A stretch of 6,515 nucleotides of DNA from CAYLOC01 sp964385195 (GTDB taxonomy: Bacteria > Actinomycetota > Actinomycetes > Propionibacteriales > Nocardioidaceae), in NCBI GenBank assembly GCA_964385195.1, contig CAYLOC010000174.1, forward strand, positions 1-6,515. Reading direction: 5' to 3'. Below are positions 1 through 6,449 of this stretch, in pieces (position 1 is the stretch's first letter; every line of letters begins with the position of its first letter). The position numbers and the translations under genes are program-made. The notes beneath the pieces were generated by a model. That model searched no databases and had not been told where the DNA came from. It was given only the letters and a program-made list of their open reading frames with translations.

Positions 1-57
1 TTCGTCTTCGCCACGCGCCAGGTGGTCGCCGGCCTCACCGCCGGCATGGGCCGGTAA
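1..57 (+). CDS. C-terminal end of a probable MalG-type sugar ABC transporter permease (partial)
   Basis: Frame 1 reads FVFATRQVVAGLTAGMGR and stops at TAA (55-57), so only the last 18 residues are inside the window. The ending resembles the C-terminus of MalG-family inner-membrane permeases of carbohydrate ABC importers, which commonly finish with a pattern like QR-x(3)-GLTAG-x-KG. Here R-Q-V-V-A-GLTAG is followed by M-G-R. If correct, this protein is one of the two membrane subunits of a sugar uptake system, with the partner permease and binding protein upstream, outside the window. The reading frame and stop are visible; the family call rests on a very short stretch and is an inference. A convergent tRNA gene and a large hairpin follow directly, which fits the end of an operon. 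Confidence 0.55.
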   Translation, partial: FVFATRQVVAGLTAGMGR

Positions 58-87
58 CCCCGCCCCTCACCGCGTCTGCTCCGGCTG

Positions 88-133
88 CGTTTGCCTTGTA
101 GACGGGGCAAACTCGCCGTCTACAAGGCAAACG
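88..133. terminator. Perfect 18-bp inverted repeat between convergent genes, probable terminator
   Basis: Bases 88-105 (CGTTTGCCTTGTAGACGG) are the exact reverse complement of 116-133, with a 10-base loop (106-115). It starts 30 bases after the stop of the upstream plus-strand gene and lies about 118 bases beyond the 3' end of the minus-strand tRNA, so it could stop transcription from both sides. In a plus-strand transcript the stem can extend to 84-137 through two G-U wobbles and two Watson-Crick pairs. These would be A-C mismatches in the minus-strand transcript, which slightly favours action on the plus strand. No T-run follows on either side. Many actinobacterial terminators lack a U-tail, so this does not exclude the role, but termination is inferred. 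Confidence 0.7.
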
Positions 134-250
134 TGGCTCGCCAAGGGTGAGTCTGCCTTGCCTACCTGGGGGCGCGGGAGCAGCTCCGGGTACGCCGAGG
201 GGTCGCGTTGCTGCGCCGCCGCGCCCGGGGCCGTCCACCCGACGACGGTG

Positions 251-326
251 TGGAGCCACCTGCCGGGATCGAACCGGCGACCTACCGCTTACAAGGCGGT
301 TGCTCTGCCAGCTGAGCTAAGGTGGC
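251..326 (-). tRNA. tRNA-Thr, anticodon TGT, with encoded CCA
   Basis: Read on the minus strand from 326, the full cloverleaf is visible. The acceptor stem GCCACCT pairs perfectly with AGGTGGC. It is followed by TA, a GCTC/GAGC D-stem, an ACCGC/GCGGT anticodon stem around loop CTTGTAA, a five-base variable region AGGTC, and a GCCGG/CCGGC T-stem with loop TTCGATC. The discriminator base is T (position 254 complement), giving 73 bases. The next three bases are CCA (251-253), so the 3' end appears to be encoded. The anticodon TGT decodes ACA (and possibly other ACN) threonine codons, which are uncommon in such GC-rich genomes. The gene converges on the truncated permease gene and diverges from the MFS gene. 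Confidence 0.95.
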
Positions 327-335
327 GCGCCGCTC

Positions 336-341
336 ATGGTA
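336..341 (-). promoter_or_regulatory. Possible -10 box for tRNA-Thr
   Basis: On the minus strand these bases read TACCAT, matching the actinobacterial TANNNT -10 pattern. Nine bases separate it from the mature 5' end of the tRNA. I see no good -35 hexamer 16-19 bases further upstream, so the call rests on one hexamer and its position. Confidence 0.3.
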
Positions 342-390
342 GCCGAGTCCCGCCCGGACCCCGCCGCCCGCCGAAAAGCACAGGCGGGCG

Positions 391-430
391 CCAACCACCA
401 CAGGACAGCGCCAACCACCACAGGACAGCG
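391..430. repeat. Exact 20-bp tandem duplication upstream of the MFS gene
   Basis: The unit CCAACCACCACAGGACAGCG occurs twice head to tail (391-410 and 411-430), flanked by partial matches (GCG at 388-390, CC at 431-432). A weaker third copy of the core follows: ACCACA recurs at 397, 417 and 438, giving spacings of 20 and 21 bases, about two helical turns. The copies lie between the divergent tRNA-Thr and MFS genes, 43 bases before the MFS start. Two equally spaced sites on one DNA face would suit a transcription factor, but a recent slippage duplication is equally possible. The rest of 327-472 shows no gene. Confidence 0.85.
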
Positions 431-472
431 CCGGGTCACCACACGGCTTGACCGCGACGACATACTGAGCGG

Positions 473-1774
473 GTGCGCCAACGTCTCCGCCGCCCGTCGA
501 TGCCGGTGCCCTCCGCGCGCCGTCCGGACCGGTTCATCGACCAGCCCGCCGCCCAGCGTCGTACCGTGCACACGCTCATCGGCAGCCAGATGCTCGGCGG
601 GACCGGCGTGGCCAGCGGGATCGCGGTCGGCAGCATCCTGGCCGAGGAGATCCTCGGCAGCCCCGACCTCGCCGGTCTGGCCAACACCGCGCAGGTGCTC
701 GGCGCCGCCGTCCTGACCGTACCGATGGCGCGACTGATGGCCGCCCGCGGTCGACGTACCGGCCTCGCCACCGGCTACGTCACCGGTGCGATCGGAGCGG
801 TCCTGGCGGTACTGGCCGGGGTCTGGGGGTCGTTCGCGTTGCTGCTGTGCGCGACCGCGCTGTTCGGCGCGGCGAACGCGGCGAACAACCAGGCACGCTA
901 CGCCGCCACCGACCTCGCCGAGCCGGTACGGCGAGGGCGCGCGCTGTCGATCGTGGTGTGGGCGATCACCCTGGGCGCGGTGCTGGGGCCGAACCTGGTC
1001 GGGGTCATGGGACGCGTCGGCGAAGCGGTCGGGCTGCCAGCGTTGACCGGTCCGTTCCTGCTGAGCGTGGTCGCGTTCGCGGCGGCGGGAGCGTGGCTGA
1101 CCTGGCGGCTCCGCCCGGACCCGCTGCTGCTCGCCCGGAGGCTCACCGCTGCCGCGCCCCCACGACGCAGCGGGTCGTTCCTGCACGGATTGAAAGTGCT
1201 CACTCGCAGCCCGATGGGGCTGCTCGGGCTGGCCGCGGTCGCCATCGGCCATACCGTGATGGTGTCGGTGATGGTGATGACACCGCTGCACATGGACCAC
1301 GGCGGCGCCGGGCTGGACGTGGTCGGCTTCGTCATCAGCGTGCACATCCTGGGGATGTACGCGCTGTCCCCTGTCACCGGATGGTTGGTCGACCGGATCG
1401 GCGGACAGGCCGTGATCGGCGTCGGTGCCGTGGTCCTGCTCCTGGCGACGCTGACCGCTGCGCAGACTCCGGCCGGCTGGTCGCCGCTGCTCATGATCGG
1501 GTTGTTCCTGCTCGGACTGGGGTGGTCATGCACACTGGTGTCCGGCTCAACGGTCCTGACCGCGGCCGTGCCCGGAGACGCGCGCCCTTCTGTGCAAGGG
1601 ACCGCGGACCTGGTGATGGGCCTCGCCGCTGCCAGCGGATCCGCGCTCGCCGGTCTCGTCGTCGGCGTGTGGGGCTACGGCTGGCTCTGCCTGGGTGCCG
1701 CCGTGCTCGCCGTTCTGCTGGGACTTGCGGGCCTGGCCGTCCGCGCGGCACGACCAAGGGTTCGCACCGCCTGA
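473..1774 (+). CDS. MFS (major facilitator superfamily) transporter
   Basis: A 433-residue inner-membrane transporter of usual MFS length, rich in hydrophobic helices along residues 33-425 and compatible with 12 membrane segments. Residues 84-98 (PMARLMAARGRRTGL) form the cytoplasmic loop-2/3 motif A, although its usual Asp is replaced. A second, better copy (TGWLVDRIGG, about 302-311) marks the start of the C-terminal half, as expected from MFS internal duplication. A basic linker (about 212-245) joins the halves. The start is uncertain: GTG 473 has no Shine-Dalgarno sequence, and neither has the in-frame ATG at 500, which would remove nine arginine-rich residues. A CATACT hexamer at 461-466 ends six bases before GTG 473, so a leaderless transcript is possible. 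The substrate is not evident; a drug or metabolite exporter is a guess. An aldo/keto reductase gene follows 37 bases downstream, probably in the same transcript. Confidence 0.85.
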   Translation: MRQRLRRPSMPVPSARRPDRFIDQPAAQRRTVHTLIGSQMLGGTGVASGIAVGSILAEEILGSPDLAGLANTAQVLGAAVLTVPMARLMAARGRRTGLATGYVTGAIGAVLAVLAGVWGSFALLLCATALFGAANAANNQARYAATDLAEPVRRGRALSIVVWAITLGAVLGPNLVGVMGRVGEAVGLPALTGPFLLSVVAFAAAGAWLTWRLRPDPLLLARRLTAAAPPRRSGSFLHGLKVLTRSPMGLLGLAAVAIGHTVMVSVMVMTPLHMDHGGAGLDVVGFVISVHILGMYALSPVTGWLVDRIGGQAVIGVGAVVLLLATLTAAQTPAGWSPLLMIGLFLLGLGWSCTLVSGSTVLTAAVPGDARPSVQGTADLVMGLAAASGSALAGLVVGVWGYGWLCLGAAVLAVLLGLAGLAVRAARPRVRTA

Positions 1775-1800
1775 CGGGATCGGCCGCAACGGGACGCGGC

Positions 1801-1804
1801 AGGA
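1801..1804 (+). promoter_or_regulatory. Ribosome binding site of the aldo/keto reductase
   Basis: AGGA lies seven bases before ATG 1812. It decides the start: the frame is open further upstream, to an ATG at 1695, but that would overlap the end of the MFS gene and add 39 residues lacking in the family. Confidence 0.65.
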
Positions 1805-1811
1805 TGGGGCC

Positions 1812-2783
1812 ATGGAATACACCCACCTGGGGCGGTCCGGACTGTCGGTGTCGCGCCTGTGCCTCGGCACGATGAACTTCGGCACGCTGACCCCTGAGGC
1901 CGACGCGCACGCGATCATGGACTCCGCCCACGACTACGGAATCAACTTCTTCGACACCGCCAACCGGTACGGCCGCGACGTGCGCCCGGGGTACACCGAG
2001 GAGGTCATCGGCAACTGGTTCGCGCAAGGTGGCGGACGGCGTGAGCGCACCGTGCTCGCCACCAAGTTGTACGGCGCGATGGGCGACTGGCCCAACGAAG
2101 GACGGCTGTCGGCGCTGAACATCCGCCGAGCGCTGGACGCCAGCCTGCGGCGGCTCCAGACCGACTACATCGACCTGTACCAGTTCCACCACGTCGACCG
2201 GCGTACGCCGTGGCAAGAGATCTGGCAGGCGATCGAGGTCGCCATCGCACAGGGCAAGATCCTCTACGCCGGAAGCAGCAACTTCGCCGGGTGGCACATC
2301 GCGCAGGCCCAGGCCGCCGCCGCACAACGGAACCTGGTCGGGCTGTCGTCGGAGCAGTCGATCTACAACCTCGCCACCAGGAACATCGAGCTGGAGGTGA
2401 TCCCGGCGGTGCGCCACTACGGGCTCGGTCTGCTGCCGTGGTCGCCGCTGCACGGCGGATTCCTCGGTGGCGTCCTCGTCAAGCAACAGCAGGGTAGGCG
2501 ACGGCTGGAGGGCCGATCAGCCAAGGCGCTGGAGCGGATGCGTCCGCAGGTCGAGGCCTACGAAGAACTGGCCGACGAGCTCGGGCACGAGCCGGGTGAC
2601 GTGGCACTTGCCTGGCTGCTGCACCAACCGGCCGTGACCGCCCCGATCGTCGGACCACGCACCCAGCAGCACCTCGACGCTGCCGTCCGCGCCCTCGACG
2701 TACGCCTCGACGACGCGACACTCGCCCGGCTCGACGAGATCTTCCCCGGCTACCGGACCGCGCCGGAGCACTACGCGTGGTAG
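1812..2783 (+). CDS. Aldo/keto reductase (IolS/YajO-like, NADPH-dependent)
   Basis: A complete 323-residue TIM-barrel oxidoreductase that should reduce a carbonyl group using NADPH in the cytoplasm. It begins with the typical MEYTHLGRSGLSVSRLCLGT and shows the catalytic tetrad of the superfamily: Asp48 and Tyr53 (FFDTANRYG), Lys85 (LATKLYG) and His126 (DLYQFHHVD). Cofactor-pocket features are the SSNFAGW strand (155-161), LPWSPLHGGFL (208-218) and the IVGPRTQQHLDAA segment (279-291) that contacts the nucleotide phosphate. Length and motifs match the aldo/keto reductase subgroup that includes IolS and YajO, also related to potassium channel beta subunits. The natural substrate cannot be read from sequence. 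The gene follows the MFS gene by 37 bases and is probably translated from the same mRNA, so the two may act on a shared metabolite (inference). A 67-base gap separates it from the prp operon. Confidence 0.92.
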   Translation: MEYTHLGRSGLSVSRLCLGTMNFGTLTPEADAHAIMDSAHDYGINFFDTANRYGRDVRPGYTEEVIGNWFAQGGGRRERTVLATKLYGAMGDWPNEGRLSALNIRRALDASLRRLQTDYIDLYQFHHVDRRTPWQEIWQAIEVAIAQGKILYAGSSNFAGWHIAQAQAAAAQRNLVGLSSEQSIYNLATRNIELEVIPAVRHYGLGLLPWSPLHGGFLGGVLVKQQQGRRRLEGRSAKALERMRPQVEAYEELADELGHEPGDVALAWLLHQPAVTAPIVGPRTQQHLDAAVRALDVRLDDATLARLDEIFPGYRTAPEHYAW

Positions 2784-2817
2784 CACGCGCGAGCAGGATC
2801 GGCCGCACGACCGAAGG

Positions 2818-2823
2818 TAGGCT
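2818..2823 (+). promoter_or_regulatory. Possible -10 box of the prpDBC operon
   Basis: TAGGCT fits the actinobacterial TANNNT -10 pattern and lies in the 67-base gap before prpD, predicting a leader of roughly 20 bases. No convincing -35 hexamer lies 17-18 bases upstream, so activation by a regulator or readthrough from the aldo/keto reductase gene are alternatives. I see no TTTGCAAA-like site, the element reported for the mycobacterial activator PrpR. Confidence 0.3.
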
Positions 2824-2850
2824 CGAAGGCGGGGGATAGAAGAGGACCGC

Positions 2851-4359
2851 ATGCGAACTCTCACCGTACGCACCCGTCGTAGCGACGAGGACTTTCCCCG
2901 CGCTGAGCATCTCGCGTGGCGGATCGCCGAGGTGGCCACGGATCCGGTCTCCGTCGACGATGACGTCACCGAGATGGTGATCAACCGGGTCATCGACGAC
3001 GCGGCTGTCGCTGCCGCCGCACTGACCCGCGCACCGGTGGTCGCCGCCCGCGCGCAGGCGAGCGACCATCCGTACCGGCCGGGATCCACGGTGTTCGGGA
3101 CCACCGGCCGGTACGCGCCGGAGTGGGCGGCGTGGGCGAATGGTGTCGCGGTGCGCGAGCTGGACTTCCACGACACGTTCCTCGCTGCGGAGTACGCACA
3201 CCCTGGTGACAACATCCCGCCGCTCCTCGCGGTGGCCCAGCACGTGGGGTGCAGCGGAGAAGACCTCGTACGCGGCATCGTGACCGGGTACGAGGTGCAG
3301 ATCGACCTCGCCCGGGCGATCAGCCTCCATGCGCACAAGATCGACCACGTTGCGCACCTGGGACCATCGGTCGCAGCGGGCATCGGCACCCTGCTCGGCC
3401 TCCCGAACGAGGTGGTCTACCAGGCGGTCGGACAGGCGCTGCATACGACGACCGCCACCCGCCAGTCGCGCAAGGGCGCCATCTCCTCGTGGAAGGCCTA
3501 TGCCCCCGCGTTCGCGGGCAAGGTCGCGATCGAGGCCGTGGACCGGGCGATGCGGGGTCAGGGGAGCCCGGCGCCGATCTGGGAGGGCGAGGACGGGGTG
3601 ATCGCCTGGCTGCTGGACGGGCCCGACGCCGCGTACGACGTGTCGCTCCCCGAAGCAGGCGAGGCGAAGCGGGCGATCCTGCACAGTTTCACCAAGGAGC
3701 ACTCGGCGGAGTACCAGGCACAGGCCTGGATCGACCTCGCCCGCAAACTGGGCGCCGACCACCCGGAGCTGAAGGACCCGGGCGCCGTCGACAGCGTGCT
3801 GATCCGGACCAGCCACCACACGCATGCGGTCATCGGCTCCGGGGCCGGTGATCCGCAGAAGTACGACCCGGACGCCAGCAGGGAGACCCTGGACCACTCG
3901 CTGCCCTACATCTTCACCGTGGCGCTCCAGGACGGCGGCTGGCACCATGTGGACTCCTACTCGCGCGAGCGCGCACACCGCGCCGACACGGTGGAACTGT
4001 GGCAGAAGGTGACCACGGTAGAGGACCCGGAGTGGTCCCGCCGCTACCACTCGACCGATCCGGAGGAGCAGGCGTTCGGCGGCCGGATCGAGATCGTGAT
4101 GGCCGACGGGTCGGTCATCACCGAGGACATCGCGGTGGCCGACGCCCATCCGTGGGGGGCGCGGCCGTTCGCCCGCCCGGACTACGTGCACAAGTTCCGC
4201 ACGCTCACCGACGGCGTGCTCCCCGCGGAGGAGGCCGACCGTTTCCTCACCCTGGTACAGCGGCTCCCGGAGTTGCCGCCGGAGGAGCTGGCGGGCCTGA
4301 CGATCACCCCACCGCAGGAGTACCTGGCCGACGTACCGGTGCCGAAAGGACTGTTCTGA
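2851..4359 (+). CDS. prpD: 2-Methylcitrate dehydratase PrpD (MmgE/PrpD family)
   Basis: A 502-residue cytoplasmic enzyme expected to remove water from 2-methylcitrate, giving 2-methyl-cis-aconitate, the second step of propionate breakdown by the methylcitrate cycle. Family landmarks in order are NGVAVRELDFHDTF (97-110), AHPGDNIPPLLAVAQ (116-130), TRQSRKGAISSWKAYAPA (203-220), FTKEHSAEYQAQAW (280-293) and RETLDHSLPYIFTVALQDG (344-362), the last a near-signature of PrpD. The length is close to bacterial PrpD (about 480-505). ATG 2851 is preceded by GAGG (2842-2845) at five bases. The stop TGA (4357-4359) overlaps the prpB start by one base, indicating translational coupling. This family needs no iron-sulphur cluster, and re-hydration to methylisocitrate is normally done by an aconitase, which is not in this window. 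Confidence 0.95.
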   Translation: MRTLTVRTRRSDEDFPRAEHLAWRIAEVATDPVSVDDDVTEMVINRVIDDAAVAAAALTRAPVVAARAQASDHPYRPGSTVFGTTGRYAPEWAAWANGVAVRELDFHDTFLAAEYAHPGDNIPPLLAVAQHVGCSGEDLVRGIVTGYEVQIDLARAISLHAHKIDHVAHLGPSVAAGIGTLLGLPNEVVYQAVGQALHTTTATRQSRKGAISSWKAYAPAFAGKVAIEAVDRAMRGQGSPAPIWEGEDGVIAWLLDGPDAAYDVSLPEAGEAKRAILHSFTKEHSAEYQAQAWIDLARKLGADHPELKDPGAVDSVLIRTSHHTHAVIGSGAGDPQKYDPDASRETLDHSLPYIFTVALQDGGWHHVDSYSRERAHRADTVELWQKVTTVEDPEWSRRYHSTDPEEQAFGGRIEIVMADGSVITEDIAVADAHPWGARPFARPDYVHKFRTLTDGVLPAEEADRFLTLVQRLPELPPEELAGLTITPPQEYLADVPVPKGLF

Positions 4360-5258
4360 TGCTGTACGCGACATCCACGACAGCCGCCAAACGCGCCGCG
4401 TTCCGTGCCCGTCTGCACACAGGGGACCTGCTGCGCTTCCCGGGCGCCTTCAACCCGCTGTCGGCGCGGCTGATCGAACGCAAGGGGTTCGACGGCGTGT
4501 ACATCTCCGGTGCCGTGCTCTCGGCAGACCTGGGACTGCCCGACATCGGGCTGACCACGCTCACCGAGGTGGCGGGCCGGGCGCACCAGATCGCCCGGAT
4601 GACCGACCTCCCCGCGCTCGTCGACGTCGACACCGGTTTCGGGGAGCCGATGAACGTCGCCCGCACGGTCCAGGAGCTGGAGGACGCCGGGGTCGCGGGG
4701 CTGCATATCGAGGATCAGGTCAACCCCAAGCGGTGCGGCCACCTCGACGGCAAACACGTGGTCGACATCGATACGGCTACCCGGCGGATTCGTGCCGCGG
4801 TCGACGCCCGACGAGACCCGGACCTGTTGGTCATGGCCCGTACGGATGTCCGGGCGATCGACGGTGTGGACGCCGCGGTCGGGCGTACCAAGGCCTTGGT
4901 CGATGCCGGTGCGGACGCGATCTTCCCGGAGGCGATGCGCACGCTTGCGGAGTTCGAGACGGTACGCCGCGCGGTCGACGTACCGATCCTGGCAAACATG
5001 ACCGAGTTCGGGAAGTCCGACCTGTTCACTCCCCAGCAGCTCAGCAATGTCGGTGTCAACATCGTGATCTGGCCGGTCTCCCTCTTGCGGCTGGCGATGG
5101 GAGCCGCCGAGCGGGGCCTGGACGAGCTCGGCTCCGCCGGTACGCTGACGGCGTTACTTCCGCAGATGCAGCACCGCGCCGATCTCTACGACCTGGTCGA
5201 CTACCCCGGCTACAACCGGTTCGATACCGGGGTGTTCAACTTCGACGTCCAACGCTAG
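4359..5258 (+). CDS. prpB: 2-Methylisocitrate lyase PrpB
   Basis: A 299-residue enzyme of the isocitrate lyase/PEP mutase superfamily, expected to split 2-methylisocitrate into pyruvate and succinate, the last step of the methylcitrate cycle. Visible hallmarks are PGAFNPLSARLIERKGFDGV (28-47), the metal-binding DVDTGFGE (Asp89, Asp91), the catalytic loop KRCGH (124-128, nucleophile Cys126), MARTDVRA (159-166), FPEAM (189-193) and ANMTEFGKSD (212-221). KRCGH with the roughly 300-residue length separates it from isocitrate lyases, which are over 400 residues. ATG 4359 shares its A with the prpD stop, and GAAAGGA (4344-4350) lies eight bases upstream as ribosome binding site. The frame is open upstream inside prpD, but only ATG 4359 gives a family-like N-terminus. 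The stop codon lies inside a 14-bp tandem repeat leading to prpC. Confidence 0.95.
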   Translation: MLYATSTTAAKRAAFRARLHTGDLLRFPGAFNPLSARLIERKGFDGVYISGAVLSADLGLPDIGLTTLTEVAGRAHQIARMTDLPALVDVDTGFGEPMNVARTVQELEDAGVAGLHIEDQVNPKRCGHLDGKHVVDIDTATRRIRAAVDARRDPDLLVMARTDVRAIDGVDAAVGRTKALVDAGADAIFPEAMRTLAEFETVRRAVDVPILANMTEFGKSDLFTPQQLSNVGVNIVIWPVSLLRLAMGAAERGLDELGSAGTLTALLPQMQHRADLYDLVDYPGYNRFDTGVFNFDVQR

Positions 5259-5281
5259 AAGACCAACACTAGAAGACCAAC
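5249..5281 (+). repeat. 14-bp tandem repeat across the prpB stop and prpB-prpC gap
   Basis: CCAACGCTAGAAGA (5249-5262) is followed directly by CCAACACTAGAAGA (5263-5276) and a partial CCAAC (5277-5281). The full copies differ at one base. The first copy contains the prpB stop TAG (5256-5258) and the second has another TAG at 5270-5272. A small slippage duplication is the simplest explanation. It puts distance between the prpB stop and the prpC ribosome binding site at 5286-5292. Confidence 0.85.
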
Positions 5282-5285
5282 TGTC

Positions 5286-5292
5286 AAAGGAG
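5286..5292 (+). promoter_or_regulatory. Strong ribosome binding site of prpC
   Basis: AAAGGAG lies five bases before ATG 5298 and is the best Shine-Dalgarno sequence in the window. It rules out the in-frame GTG at 5292, which overlaps the binding site itself, as the start. Confidence 0.75.
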
Positions 5293-5297
5293 TGTCC

Positions 5298-6413
5298 ATG
5301 GCACAAGAAGTGGAGATCCACAAGGGCCTCGCCGGCGTCACCGTTGACCGCACCGCCGTCTCGAGGGTCAGCCCGGACACCGACTCGCTGCTGTACCGGG
5401 GCTACCCCGTCCAGGAACTCACCGCGCGCAAGAGTTTCGAAGACGTCGTCTACCTCCTCTGGCACGGAGAGCTGCCGACCGCGGACCAACGCTCGGAGTT
5501 CACCGACGCCGAGCGGGCCCGCCGTACCCTGGACAAGGACGTCAAGGAGGTCATCGACGGGCTACCGACGAGCGCCCACCCGATGGACGTGCTGCGTACG
5601 GCGGTCAGCGTGGTGGGGTCGTGCGATCCGGACGCATGGTCCGCTGACCCCGACAGCATCCTGGACAAGGCGTTGACGCTGGTGGCGAAGCTGCCGGGGG
5701 TCATCGCCTACGACCAGCGGCGTCGGCACGAACTCCCGGCCGTCGAGCCACGCAGTGACCTGGGCTATGCCGCGAACTTCTTGTGGATGACGTTCGGTGC
5801 GGAGCCGGAGGAGGTCGTGCGCAAGGCGTTCGACACGTCAATGATCCTGTACGCCGAGCACGGGTTCAACGCTTCCACGTTCACCGCTCGCGTCATCACC
5901 TCGACGCTGTCGGACTACTACTCCGCGATCGTCGGGGCCATCGGTGCGCTGAAGGGTCCGCTGCACGGCGGCGCGAACGAGATGGTTCTCCACGCCTTCG
6001 ACGAGATCGGCACCGCCGACGCCGTGGAGAAGTGGCTGGATGCTGCCCTGGCGGAGAAGCGCAAGATCATGGGGTTCGGCCACCGGGTCTACAGGCACGG
6101 CGACTCCCGGGTCCCGACGATGGAGGACGCACTGAACCGGCTGGTGGAGCATTACCAGCGACCCGACCTGCTGGCGATGTACACCACGTTGAAGGACGCG
6201 ATGCAGACCCGGAAGGACATCAAGCCGAACGTCGACTATCCCTCCGGCCCGGCGTACTCGCTGATCGGGTTCGACACCGAGCAGTTCACGCCGCTGTTCG
6301 TGGCCGCGCGTGTCACGGGGTGGACGGCACACGTCAACGAGCAGCGTTCCTCCAACGCCCTGATCCGGCCGCTGGCCACCTACGACGGGCCGGTCGAGCG
6401 CAGCGTCAGCTAG
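5298..6413 (+). CDS. prpC: 2-Methylcitrate synthase PrpC (citrate synthase family)
   Basis: A 371-residue member of the citrate synthase family, expected to condense propionyl-CoA with oxaloacetate into 2-methylcitrate, the entry step of the cycle. The catalytic triad is intact and correctly spaced: His223 in GPLHGGANEM, His262 in the family signature GFGHRVYRHGDSR, and Asp313 in NVDYPSG. The 39- and 51-residue spacings equal those known for enterobacterial PrpC (His235, His274, Asp325). Other family features are RGYPVQEL (34-41), LLWHGELP (53-60), AEHGFNASTFTAR (186-198) and the C-terminal GWTAHVNEQ (341-349). The short form of about 370 residues and its place after prpD-prpB favour methylcitrate synthase over a TCA-cycle citrate synthase, though such enzymes often also accept acetyl-CoA. 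It begins 39 bases after prpB and is the last gene visible in the operon. Confidence 0.95.
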   Translation: MAQEVEIHKGLAGVTVDRTAVSRVSPDTDSLLYRGYPVQELTARKSFEDVVYLLWHGELPTADQRSEFTDAERARRTLDKDVKEVIDGLPTSAHPMDVLRTAVSVVGSCDPDAWSADPDSILDKALTLVAKLPGVIAYDQRRRHELPAVEPRSDLGYAANFLWMTFGAEPEEVVRKAFDTSMILYAEHGFNASTFTARVITSTLSDYYSAIVGAIGALKGPLHGGANEMVLHAFDEIGTADAVEKWLDAALAEKRKIMGFGHRVYRHGDSRVPTMEDALNRLVEHYQRPDLLAMYTTLKDAMQTRKDIKPNVDYPSGPAYSLIGFDTEQFTPLFVAARVTGWTAHVNEQRSSNALIRPLATYDGPVERSVS

Positions 6414-6436
6414 GCACTGGCCACGCCCGGCCGCGG

Positions 6437-6449
6437 CACCGAGTCGGTG
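6437..6449 (+). terminator. Small hairpin downstream of prpC, weak terminator candidate
   Basis: CACCG (6437-6441) pairs with CGGTG (6445-6449) around a three-base loop, 24 bases after the prpC stop. Just before it is the palindrome GCCGCGGC (6430-6437). No T-run follows, so a terminator role is only suggested by position. Confidence 0.3.

Noticed and set aside
88..133. PrpR-like TTTGC/GCAAA half sites in the inverted repeat
   Set aside because: The half sites are far apart, belong to the hairpin arms, and lie about 2.7 kb from prpD.
88..160. Riboswitch-like alternative pairing: CAAGGCA (123-129) could pair with TGCCTTG at 154-160 instead of 92-98
   Set aside because: The alternative is only seven pairs against an uninterrupted 18-bp stem, and no gene that it could control lies downstream on the plus strand; a T-box motif is also absent.
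317..1345. Open frame of 342 codons on the minus strand opposite the MFS gene, overlapping the tRNA
   Set aside because: It has low-complexity His/Arg/Gln-rich composition, overlaps the tRNA 5' end and has no family resemblance; it is a shadow of the MFS gene.
1695..1811. Longer aldo/keto reductase starting at ATG 1695
   Set aside because: It would overlap the MFS gene end and add residues not found in the family; ATG 1812 has a proper ribosome binding site and the canonical N-terminus.
847..1875. Plus-strand open frame of 342 codons in another frame of the MFS gene, running past its stop
   Set aside because: It is Arg/Gly/Ala-rich without motifs, while the MFS frame shows family motifs and membrane helices over the same bases.
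2479..4374. Open frame of 631 codons on the minus strand opposite prpD
   Set aside because: Its translation is arginine-, valine- and glycine-rich with no recognisable domain, and it lies opposite a clear prpD gene. Long antisense frames are expected where codons have GC at the third position.
6435..6449. GGCACCGAGTCGGTG, identical over 15 bases to the terminal hairpin of the S. pyogenes tracrRNA
   Set aside because: There is no cas gene, CRISPR repeat, anti-repeat or T-run, and the surrounding bases do not match. A compact GC hairpin of this kind can arise by chance in GC-rich DNA.
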